5,998 bases of DNA from Oscillospiraceae bacterium (GCA_022508725.1 JAFLUR010000146.1:1-5998); one strand, 5' to 3'; counted from the stretch's first letter, positions 1-5,998 are shown. Numbers and translations: made by a program. The notes: generated by a model not told the origin, from the sequence alone.

Positions 1-25
1 TTAGCGCAAGCGCGCACGCGTTCGC

Positions 26-43
26 ACCGGTTTTTCGCCCGGT
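26..43 (-). repeat. Inverted repeat, second hairpin of the leader
   Basis: ACCGG at 26-30 is complementary to CCGGT at 39-43, giving a 5-bp GC-rich stem with an 8-base loop that reads GCGAAAAA on the minus strand. No T-run follows on the minus strand, so it is not a terminator or simple attenuator in that direction. It sits immediately 3' of the 44-86 stem-loop in the predicted transcript. Confidence 0.55.
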
Positions 44-86
44 TGCATGGGTGAGAAGTAAAACAAAGTTTTACGACCAACCCGCA
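44..86 (-). repeat. Long interrupted inverted repeat, main stem-loop of the leader
   Basis: Three nested complementary segments are visible: 44-46 with 84-86 (TGC/GCA), 49-52 with 80-83 (GGGT/ACCC), and 58-64 with 68-74 (GTAAAAC/GTTTTAC, perfect, loop AAA on the plus strand). There is a two-base bulge at 47-48. The two five-base sides of the internal loop are 53-57 and 75-79. A 14-bp stem with a symmetric internal loop is more than expected from a random intergenic stretch and suggests a structured RNA or a repeat-element terminus. Confidence 0.6.
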
Positions 87-135
87 GACAGCTGAATTAT
101 TTTTTGATATCGATTTATTCGGTGTTTCCCTATAT

Positions 136-164
136 ATTATAAACAATTCCTTAATAAAAGTCAA
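136..164 (-). promoter_or_regulatory. Sigma-A (sigma-70 type) promoter, minus strand
   Basis: On the minus strand the -35 box TTGACT (159-164) is five of six consensus bases, and the -10 box TATAAT (136-141) is a perfect match. The spacer is exactly 17 bases (142-158). A run of seven T (168-174 on the complement) lies just upstream of the -35 box and could act as an UP-like element. The expected start is a G near 129, within the GGG at 128-130. The promoter fires leftward, away from the efflux operon, whose stop codon and hairpin lie upstream. It therefore belongs to a separate unit whose body lies outside the window. Confidence 0.78.
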
Positions 165-202
165 CATAAAAAAACGATCAATTTCCAAACATAAGTCAAA
201 CC

Positions 203-222
203 GCCGCGGAACGAGCCGCGGC
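203..222 (-). terminator. Probable intrinsic terminator of the efflux operon
   Basis: GCCGCGG (203-209) and CCGCGGC (216-222) form a perfect 7-bp all-GC stem around a 6-base loop, 35 bases beyond the permease stop codon and just before the next promoter. On the minus strand the following tract (GGTTTGACTTATGTTT) is only moderately T-rich, so the terminator looks imperfect in that direction. On the plus strand it is followed by a short T5 run at 229-233. It may work in both directions, but no plus-strand gene is seen that would need it. Position and stem strength support the call; efficiency is inferred. Confidence 0.6.
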
Positions 223-257
223 AGTCTGTTTTTCCTGTTGCAAAATACGTCAAAACT

Positions 258-3200
258 TTACATCTTTGCGTCATTATCTGTATTATTCTTGCTGTTGTCG
301 GTCTTATTCTTTTTCGCAAGACGCGCGTTTTTAACGGCTTGCTTTATTTCCTGTCTTGCCGCTTTGTCCGCCGCCTTTTTCTCCGCCTTTTCGCGTTTGA
401 GCTCTTCCTTTATCCGAGCGTCGAATTCGGCAAGCCGGTTCTCTGCCTTTGCTACCTTTCGCTCTCTGCGAATTTCCTTTTTCCTCCTGTGCTTTTCAGC
501 CTTATCCTCGATCATGGAATATATGGTCGGAACAACCAAAAGGGTAAGGACGGTACCTATCGCAAGACCTCCGAGAAGTACGACCGCAAGGGGACGCATC
601 ATTTCCGAACCCTCACTCTGTACTACAACCATGGGCAAAAAGCCGAGGATCGTCGTAAGAGTGGTCATAAGCACCGGACGCATTCTTGTCTTACCTGCTG
701 TAACCAAAAGCTCCGTGCGGTTTGCGAATTCTCTTTCCTCTTTAGCGGTATTGATAAAGTCTATAAGTACGATAGCGTTATTAACTATCATACCGCTCAG
801 CATAAGTATACCTATACATCCGACAACGCTCAGCGGACTCCGGGCTATAAACAGCGCCGTAACAACACCTATAAGAGCAAGCGGCACCGAACACATAATT
901 ATCAGCGGCTGAACGAGATTTCCGAACTGAGCCGCCATAACCATATACATAAGAAGTATACCGAGAAGAACCGCTCCGGCAAGAGACATCATTGCCTCCA
1001 TCATTGTTTCGTACGCGCCTCCCGTTCTCAGGCTGCATCCGTCGGGAACGGGGACAGACCCGAATTTCTCGTTAAATTCCTTTGTCACACTTCCCATATC
1101 CACGCCGTAAAGCTTTCCCTTTAGGGTTATCGTGCGTTTCTGATTAAGTCTTGAAAGTGATGTATGACCCTCGTTTATCTCAATATCGGCAATATCATCC
1201 AAAGTGATCCATTGCCCCGTAGGAGTACGCAGACGCAAGTCACCGAGATAATTATAGTTCTTTATATAATCATCCGGATATTGGACTCTTATATCATATT
1301 CCTTTCCCGCTTCGGTATATTCGGACGCCTTTGTGCCTTCAAGAACGCTGTAAATAAGATTTGTCGCGCTGCTTACATTAAGTCCGTACAAGCCCGCTCT
1401 TGTAGCGTTTATATTTACATTGACCTCCGACTTTGCGGTTGAAAACGATGTGCTTGTTTCGGTCACACCGTTTATACCGGCAAGAATCTCCTCCGCTTTA
1501 AGCACATATTCCTCAAGTGTATCGTCATCATCTCCGGAGAAATAGAAGCTGAGCTCATCCGACGATGATATGCCGCTCGAGCTGGACGCGCTGTATTCAA
1601 GCTCCGCACCGGCAATATTTTTAAGCGACATACGCACATCGTTCATAACATCGTCCGTTGTCTTGTCGCCATTTCTTTTATCCTTGTCAAGCAGCGTAAC
1701 GGTAAGCGACGCGGTGTTTGACGACGCTCCGCCAAGCATACCTCCGCTGCCGATAACGGCAAAAACAGTTTCGACATTTTCGTTTTCAAGTATAATGCTC
1801 TCCATCTTAGCCACGATCTCATCGGTATCCTCAAGCGGAGTGCCCTGCGGTGTTTCCACGCTGACGGTAAAGCTTCCCTCATCGCTGCTCGGCATAAGAG
1901 TCATTCCGAGACCCGCCAATACGAACATATTTATAACAAACAGACCAACCATGAAGAGTATGAACGTCTTTTTAAATCTGAGAACCGTTCTGAGCGCCCT
2001 TTCGTATATCACATACAAAAATTCAAGCATCTTGTCAAACGGAACAAGCAGGGTCGCCGCAAGCTTTCCTCTCTTTCCGACCGTAGCCATCTTTGAGGTA
2101 AGCATAGGCACGAGAAGATATGTTACAATAAGAGACGCGCACTGCGAGAATATAATGGTCATTGCAAGCTGCTGGAACATTATAGCCATGATATTGTCTA
2201 TAAACAAAATAGGCACATAAACGATACAGGTCGTGATAACCGATGCCAGCACCGCTCCGAACACCTCTCCCGAACCGTCAACGGCTCCCTCAACCGGGTT
2301 TTTGTTCAGTTCCTTCCTGTGTCTGAATATATTTTCAAGCACAACGACCGAGTTATCCACAAGCATACCGACGCCGAGAGCAAGACCGCCGAGCGATACA
2401 ACGTTAAGCGTCATTTTGCTGAAATACATTATTATAAACGTAGTCACAACCGCTACGGGCATCGAAATACCTATGATAAGCGACGAACGCAGACTTCCGA
2501 GGAACAAAAGCAGCACTATTACCGCAAGCACGGCGCCCGTTACGGCATTGTTCGCAACAGATCTTATTGAATTCTCAATATAGCTTGCCTGTTCCATTGT
2601 CATATCGTATGAACATTTCGGGTCGGCTTTGCACACCTCGTCCAGAACCTTGATAACTGCGTTTACCGCATCGACGGTATTTGCGTCCGACTGTTTCTGC
2701 ACGCTTACCGAAAGCGCCGGGGTCATATTGAGTCTTGCGTATGTTTTATCCTCACTGTATGTATCCTCTACCGTTGCAATATCGGTAAGATATATGATCT
2801 GACCGCTCGGAGTCATAAGCGGTATTCTTTCGATATCCTTTACCGACTCGAATTTGCCGAGTGTTCTGACCATCATATCACGGCCCATACCCGTCGTGTT
2901 ACCGCCCGGAAGATTTTGATTTTGAGCCGCTATTGCCTGCACGATCTGGCTCATACTCATATCATATCCGAACATCTTCTCCGGATCGACGATAATATCT
3001 ATCTCACGGTCATTCGCGCCCGTTACCGTAACGTTCGCAATGCCGTTTATCGCCTCCAGCTTGGGCTGCAGATTATCCTCCACATATTTATTTGTCTGAA
3101 TAATATCGTATCCGTCTATATCAAAGCTGAACTGAGCGATCGGCATGGCGCCCGTATCCATCTTCAGTACCATGGGATCGTTGCAGTCATCCGGCAGCAT

Positions 3201-3551
3201 TGATTTTACAAGCTCCAGTCTTTCATTGATGTCCTTTACCGCATCGTCCACATCGACGCTGTTGTTAAACAGGGCGACAATAAGCGACGAGCCCTCGTTT
3301 GAAGTCGCTTGTATATCGTCAATTCCCGAAACCGCGCTTACTGCGCCCTCTATCGGCTTTGTGACAAGATTTTCGATCTCCTCCGGCGCAACATTTGAAT
3401 ACTGCGTCATTACCACAACGATCGGAATATTCATATCCGGCATCATTTCTATTGAAAGCATACTCAATGAATATACGCCGATAACAAAGAATATAAGGAC
3501 TATCATGGTTACAGCTATCGGTTTTTTTACCGAAAATTCGTGTAATTTCAT
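258..3551 (-). CDS. RND-family efflux permease (HAE1/AcrB-like, proton-driven)
   Basis: This is an inner-membrane proton/substrate antiporter of the AcrB/AcrD/AcrF family, 1097 residues against about 1030-1050 for typical members. TM1 is at residues 12-33 and is followed by a large extracytoplasmic porter region with the family signature YSNVAPEEIENLVTKPIE (51-68). TM2-6 span about 336-486 and TM7 528-551. A second porter region runs from about 552 to 850, and TM8-12 from about 852 to 1013. The TM4 signature LVDNSVVVLEN places Asp399-Asn400 where AcrB has Asp407-Asp408. In TM10, Asn924-Asn925 replace the AcrB Lys940-Asn941 pair. The motif RMRPVLMTTL in TM11 (956-965) is conserved. Residues 1015-1097 form an unusual Lys/Arg/Glu/Ala-rich cytoplasmic tail. 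The ATG is chosen because GGGAAAGGAA lies 9 bases upstream and MKLHEFSVKKP is a standard RND N-terminus. It is last in the operon, 24 bases after the adaptor. Bacillus SwrC is a Gram-positive relative by family; the substrate is unknown. Confidence 0.95.
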   Translation of the reverse strand: MKLHEFSVKKPIAVTMIVLIFFVIGVYSLSMLSIEMMPDMNIPIVVVMTQYSNVAPEEIENLVTKPIEGAVSAVSGIDDIQATSNEGSSLIVALFNNSVDVDDAVKDINERLELVKSMLPDDCNDPMVLKMDTGAMPIAQFSFDIDGYDIIQTNKYVEDNLQPKLEAINGIANVTVTGANDREIDIIVDPEKMFGYDMSMSQIVQAIAAQNQNLPGGNTTGMGRDMMVRTLGKFESVKDIERIPLMTPSGQIIYLTDIATVEDTYSEDKTYARLNMTPALSVSVQKQSDANTVDAVNAVIKVLDEVCKADPKCSYDMTMEQASYIENSIRSVANNAVTGAVLAVIVLLLFLGSLRSSLIIGISMPVAVVTTFIIMYFSKMTLNVVSLGGLALGVGMLVDNSVVVLENIFRHRKELNKNPVEGAVDGSGEVFGAVLASVITTCIVYVPILFIDNIMAIMFQQLAMTIIFSQCASLIVTYLLVPMLTSKMATVGKRGKLAATLLVPFDKMLEFLYVIYERALRTVLRFKKTFILFMVGLFVINMFVLAGLGMTLMPSSDEGSFTVSVETPQGTPLEDTDEIVAKMESIILENENVETVFAVIGSGGMLGGASSNTASLTVTLLDKDKRNGDKTTDDVMNDVRMSLKNIAGAELEYSASSSSGISSSDELSFYFSGDDDDTLEEYVLKAEEILAGINGVTETSTSFSTAKSEVNVNINATRAGLYGLNVSSATNLIYSVLEGTKASEYTEAGKEYDIRVQYPDDYIKNYNYLGDLRLRTPTGQWITLDDIADIEINEGHTSLSRLNQKRTITLKGKLYGVDMGSVTKEFNEKFGSVPVPDGCSLRTGGAYETMMEAMMSLAGAVLLGILLMYMVMAAQFGNLVQPLIIMCSVPLALIGVVTALFIARSPLSVVGCIGILMLSGMIVNNAIVLIDFINTAKEEREFANRTELLVTAGKTRMRPVLMTTLTTILGFLPMVVVQSEGSEMMRPLAVVLLGGLAIGTVLTLLVVPTIYSMIEDKAEKHRRKKEIRRERKVAKAENRLAEFDARIKEELKREKAEKKAADKAARQEIKQAVKNARLAKKNKTDNSKNNTDNDAKM

Positions 3552-3560
3552 AATAATAAA

Positions 3561-3570
3561 TTCCTTTCCC
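3561..3570 (-). promoter_or_regulatory. Ribosome binding site of the RND permease
   Basis: The minus-strand sequence GGGAAAGGAA contains an AAGGA core and is separated from the permease ATG by nine bases. It lies wholly in the 24-base gap after the adaptor stop, so the two genes do not overlap. It fixes the permease start. Confidence 0.75.
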
Positions 3571-3575
3571 GCTTA

Positions 3576-5285
3576 TTATTCTTCGACAACCGTTATTTTA
3601 TTGTTCTTCTCGGACAAATATTCCTTACCCTTTACAATAACGACGTCGCCCTCATTCAAACCTTCGATTATCTGTGTTTTCTCATCATCGGAAATACCCT
3701 CGACAATAACACGCTTTTCGGCAATATCCCCGTTTTTGACATACACATATTTCTCGCCGGACTTCTGCATAACTGCGTCGGAAGGAACTGTTATCGCGTC
3801 GGAAAGCGAAACCACGGTAAGCGTTATATCCGCAAACATACCTATCTTGATCTCATCGTTTTCATTGGCGATATTCACCTGAACCGTGTACATGCCCACG
3901 TTGTTCTTTGTCGTATTGAGCATACTTACATTGCCCTGTATATTTTCAAGCTCCGCCGCCTGTACCGATATCAACGCCGGAGTTCCGAGCTCAAGCTGCG
4001 ATATTACCGACTCGGTCACATTTATCTGTGCATTTACCGATTTTGCGTTTTCAAGCGTTATAAGCGGAGAATTGGGCATTATAAGCTGTCCCTCGCTTAC
4101 ATTCTTTGATGACACATAGCCCGATATGGGCGCCTTTACGACCGCGTCGTCAAGACTGCTTTTCGCCATATCGAGAGCCGCCTTTGCCTGATCGACCGAC
4201 GCCTTTGCCGTTTTGTTATTCTGCGGATTTACGACATTTATCGTCAGATCCATATTTTCCTTTGCCGCGGAAACGGAATTTTGCGCGTTTTTCAATCTTG
4301 ACTCGGCAGCGTCAAGCGACGCCTTTGCATTGGTCCTTACGGTGTTGAGATTTTCTTCCGCTCTTCTCATGGCAGAATAAGCCGCGTCAACGGCAGCCGT
4401 TGAATTTGTGTTTGTCGTGCGTAAATTTTCCTCCGCCTGCGTAAGAGCCGCCTGCGCCGAATCGAGCTGCGTTTTTTGGCTTGACTCCATGCTTTGAAGA
4501 TTTGCCCTTGCATTCTCCGCCGCCGTGGACGCGTTATCGACATCAAGCTGAGTCGCCGCCCCCATATTAAACAGCTCCTTTATTCTTCCGAGATTATCCT
4601 CCGCGTCTTTGACCGAATTCCTTGCCGCGATAACGGATGTGTCGTTATCGTACAGCTCCTTTGTGCGGTTATAATTCGCAAGAGCATTGTCATAGGCTGT
4701 CTGCGCAAGTATCACATTCGACTGCGCGTCATACATCTGCTTTTCACGGTTATAAGCGTCAACAGCGTCATTATACGCAAGCTCCGCCGTTGTCACATTC
4801 GCCCCGCTTTGATACAGCTCAAGCTCGCGGTAATACGACGTCTGTGCGGCGTCAAGCTCAAGCATCGCCGCATTGTAAGCCTGTGTGACCTGTGTTTCCG
4901 ACTGCTGCGCGCCTGCCGATACCGTTCTGTCATAGTTTGCTTTTGCGCTGTTGTAGCTTGCCAGAGCCTGCCGGTACTGAAGCTCAACATTTTCATCGTC
5001 TATCGCAAACAGAGTGTCACCGGCATTGACATACTGTCCCTCCTCAACGTATACCTTTGTAACCGTCCCGCTTATTTTTGCGCTTACGCTTACCTCCTCC
5101 GACGGAGTTATTTCACCCGTGTATATAACCGTACTTGAAATGCCTTCCGCTCCCACATTGTATACCGTAACGTTCGTAGCGACGCTTACCGGTTCGCCGG
5201 ACGTTGCTTCTTCCTTCTTTGAGCATCCCGCAAGACTTAAAATCAGCGCCGCAATCAATACAACGCTTATAATTCTTTTTTTCAT
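3576..5285 (-). CDS. RND efflux periplasmic adaptor lipoprotein (HlyD/AcrA family, membrane fusion protein)
   Basis: This adaptor couples the RND permease to the TolC-like component. It has 569 residues, long for the family (AcrA has about 400). Residues 1-21 are a lipoprotein signal: KKR, a hydrophobic stretch, then the lipobox LAGC with Cys21, so it should be anchored on the outer face of the cytoplasmic membrane. Residues 66-97 are the first half of a biotinyl-lipoyl-like domain (ISGTVTKVYVEEGQYV), and 381-411 the second half (VKAPISGYVSSKNVSEGQ). Between them, about 98-380 is an exceptionally long Ala/Tyr/Asn/Glu-rich helical hairpin with four 27-residue repeats at 139-246. A beta-barrel region follows (about 412-492), then a membrane-proximal domain (about 495-569; ITVPSDAVMQKSGEKYVYV). 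The ATG has AAAGGAG eight bases upstream. The gene starts 36 bases after the TolC-like stop. The family call is firm; the partners are inferred from gene order. Confidence 0.93.
   Translation of the reverse strand: MKKRIISVVLIAALILSLAGCSKKEEATSGEPVSVATNVTVYNVGAEGISSTVIYTGEITPSEEVSVSAKISGTVTKVYVEEGQYVNAGDTLFAIDDENVELQYRQALASYNSAKANYDRTVSAGAQQSETQVTQAYNAAMLELDAAQTSYYRELELYQSGANVTTAELAYNDAVDAYNREKQMYDAQSNVILAQTAYDNALANYNRTKELYDNDTSVIAARNSVKDAEDNLGRIKELFNMGAATQLDVDNASTAAENARANLQSMESSQKTQLDSAQAALTQAEENLRTTNTNSTAAVDAAYSAMRRAEENLNTVRTNAKASLDAAESRLKNAQNSVSAAKENMDLTINVVNPQNNKTAKASVDQAKAALDMAKSSLDDAVVKAPISGYVSSKNVSEGQLIMPNSPLITLENAKSVNAQINVTESVISQLELGTPALISVQAAELENIQGNVSMLNTTKNNVGMYTVQVNIANENDEIKIGMFADITLTVVSLSDAITVPSDAVMQKSGEKYVYVKNGDIAEKRVIVEGISDDEKTQIIEGLNEGDVVIVKGKEYLSEKNNKITVVEE
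4548..4871 (-). repeat. Four tandem 27-residue repeats in the adaptor hairpin
   Basis: Residues 139-165, 166-192, 193-219 and 220-246 align without gaps at a 27-residue period. Conserved positions are Ala at 9, Tyr/Leu at 13, Arg at 15 (153, 180, 207, 234), Lys at 17 in copies 2-4, Glu/Gln at 18, Leu/Met at 19, and Tyr/Phe at 20 (158, 185, 212, 239). The core reads YYRELELY, YNREKQMY, YNRTKELY and LGRIKELF. The period is one residue short of four heptads. The copies look diverged, which suggests old duplication inside the coiled coil. Confidence 0.75.
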
Positions 5286-5293
5286 TTTCCCAA

Positions 5294-5300
5294 CTCCTTT
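5294..5300 (-). promoter_or_regulatory. Ribosome binding site of the adaptor gene
   Basis: AAAGGAG on the minus strand lies eight bases before the adaptor ATG. It is a strong Firmicute-style Shine-Dalgarno sequence within the 36-base gap after the TolC-like gene. No promoter or terminator is evident in that gap, which supports co-transcription. Confidence 0.8.
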
Positions 5301-5321
5301 ATAATATATGACCGAAAAGTC

Positions 5322-5998
5322 TTATTTATTTTTCGTTTCCACTCTTTCTCCGATATCGGAAGTATCCGTGCAATCATACAATGCGCGGTAATTGAGAGAC
5401 GCAATATACGCGTTCAGAGATGTTTCGGAAATACTCAGCTCCAGCTCCGCAAGATTATTGACCGCTTCAAGATAATCGAGCGCCGTTATCATACCCATAT
5501 CATATCTGAGCTTCTGCACTTCGACATTCTTTTCCGACAATTCCAGCTGCGTATTGAGATAATCAAGCGCCTCATATGCCGATACCATGGCATTGTACGC
5601 CGTAAATACGGATATCGTATTCTGATTGATGTTATTTTCATACTGCTGAGTCGCCGCGTTGAAATTGGCCTTTGCGGTATGATACTGCGGCTGATTTGAA
5701 GAATACCATCTTTCATTCAGTTCAAAATAATACTTATTCAGATCATACGCGTCGTTAAGCTCGGTAACGGTCACGTTTGTAAGCGATTTTTCGACCGCCT
5801 CCCCGGGCTTTGTGGGATCGATTGCCGGCAGTGAAAATTCACCCGATATTTTAAGCTCCTTATCCAAAGGATAGCCTATCGTATTCTTTAGACCGAGCAT
5901 TGCAACTTCAAGCTCGCGCTCCTGCGAATTTACACTGTTCTGCGCGTTCAGGACATTTGCCGCAAACTGATCGAGTTCCAAGTCGGAAATCGTTCCCC
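5322..5998 (-). CDS. TolC-family (outer membrane efflux protein-like) component, partial, N-terminus outside window
   Basis: The frame is open to the right edge, so the start and any signal peptide lie outside the window; 224 complete codons are visible. Typical family members have about 430-480 residues, so this is roughly the C-terminal half. The first visible residues (GTISDLELDQFAANVLNAQ) match the helical end of the first TolC repeat, followed by LKNTIGYPLDKEL, the usual LxxxLG-type segment. A second repeat begins near visible residue 75 and ends with KLRYDMGMITALDYLEAVNN (about 162-181), the typical RY..G..t.ldyLea motif, then a long amphipathic helix and a short polar tail. In diderms this protein forms the exit duct. 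Here it is first of the visible genes and precedes the adaptor and permease. If the host is monoderm its role must differ, for example as a duct through the cell wall; that is inference. Confidence 0.88.
   Translation of the reverse strand, partial: GTISDLELDQFAANVLNAQNSVNSQERELEVAMLGLKNTIGYPLDKELKISGEFSLPAIDPTKPGEAVEKSLTNVTVTELNDAYDLNKYYFELNERWYSSNQPQYHTAKANFNAATQQYENNINQNTISVFTAYNAMVSAYEALDYLNTQLELSEKNVEVQKLRYDMGMITALDYLEAVNNLAELELSISETSLNAYIASLNYRALYDCTDTSDIGERVETKNK

Larger units (their letters stand above)
1..129 (-). other. Candidate structured 5' leader or small RNA, left end outside window
   Basis: This is the predicted transcript region downstream of the minus-strand promoter at 136-164. 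Reading the minus strand, about 40 unstructured AU-rich bases are followed by a stem-loop at 44-86. Its closing helices are TGC/GCA, GGGT/ACCC and a perfect 7-bp GTAAAAC/GTTTTAC stem with a TTT loop; a symmetric 5x5 internal loop separates the last two. A second hairpin, ACCGG/CCGGT with an 8-base loop GCGAAAAA (26-43), abuts it without a spacer, so the two helices could stack. The rest (1-25) is GC-rich. No ribosome binding site or credible start codon is present, so any coding region lies beyond base 1. I do not recognise it as a known riboswitch or ncRNA class. It could be a cis-regulatory leader, a small RNA or a copy of a dispersed intergenic repeat. The pairing is seen directly; the role is inferred. 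Confidence 0.4.

Noticed and set aside
1..48. Minus-strand 15-codon frame beginning at the ATG at 46-48 and ending in TAA at 1-3
   Set aside because: No Shine-Dalgarno sequence precedes the ATG, which sits inside paired bases of the hairpin region; the Arg-rich product reflects GC-rich sequence. A leader peptide cannot be excluded but is not supported.
104..138. Possible plus-strand promoter (TTGATA with a TATATT-like -10)
   Set aside because: The spacing is over 20 bases and no plus-strand gene follows. The overlapping minus-strand boxes fit the consensus far better.
203..233. Plus-strand intrinsic terminator (same hairpin plus T5)
   Set aside because: The T-run starts six bases after the stem and no plus-strand transcript is indicated upstream; the hairpin is assigned to the minus-strand operon, with two-way action noted only as a possibility.
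238..912. 224-residue plus-strand open frame
   Set aside because: It lies antisense to the permease, has a low-complexity Ser/Phe/Ala composition expected from reading the opposite strand, and matches no family. The permease on the other strand has a clear family signature throughout.
3145..3882. 245-residue plus-strand open frame across the permease-adaptor junction
   Set aside because: It is Ser/Thr/Ile-rich, spans two well-supported minus-strand genes, has no evident ribosome binding site, and is best explained as a shadow of their codon bias. The same applies to 1570-2220 and 4494-5138.
5979..5981. TTG as start codon of the TolC-like gene
   Set aside because: The frame stays open to the window edge, and the residues before it continue the family's helical segment. 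It is an internal leucine codon and the gene is cut by the window.
1..5998. CRISPR array, tRNA/rRNA genes, insertion sequence or phage attachment site
   Set aside because: No regularly spaced DNA repeats, tRNA-like cloverleaf, rRNA-like sequence, transposase frame or flanking inverted repeats of an insertion sequence were seen on either strand.

Overview
The window carries the 3' part of one minus-strand operon for a tripartite RND-type efflux system, then a short intergenic region and the apparent start of a second minus-strand transcription unit that runs off the left edge. Several things point to a Clostridia-class Firmicute, perhaps an uncultured gut member: moderate GC, frequent ATA isoleucine codons, AGGAG-type ribosome binding sites close to each start, TAA stops on all three genes, and RND and adaptor sequences of the kind found in clostridia. 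This placement is inference; the window has no rRNA or marker gene.

Right to left, in the direction of transcription, the layout is: (i) 5998-5322, the C-terminal half of a TolC-family protein, cut by the window edge; (ii) 5285-3576, a 569-residue lipoprotein adaptor (membrane fusion protein) with a very long helical hairpin; (iii) 3551-258, a complete 1097-residue RND permease. The gaps of 36 and 24 bases each hold only a ribosome binding site, so co-transcription is very likely. The permease would use the proton gradient to expel a hydrophobic or amphiphilic substrate. The adaptor would link it to the TolC-like component. No regulator or substrate-specific enzyme is visible, so the substrate cannot be named.

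Bases 1-257 contain no credible gene. They hold a GC-rich hairpin 35 bases past the permease stop (203-222, probable operon terminator). Next comes a near-consensus minus-strand sigma-A promoter (TTGACT, 17 bases, TATAAT; 136-164). Its predicted transcript (from about 129) begins with a highly paired leader: an interrupted stem-loop at 44-86 directly abutting a second hairpin at 26-43. There is no ribosome binding site before the window ends. This is the least explained part of the window and could be a cis-regulatory leader, a small RNA or a dispersed intergenic repeat.

The points most worth a second look are that promoter-plus-structured-leader module, a four-copy 27-residue repeat in the adaptor hairpin, a long charged C-terminal tail on the permease, non-canonical residues at the proton-relay positions, and a TolC-like protein in what looks like a Gram-positive lineage. 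The efflux operon itself is a recognisable family, not a new system.
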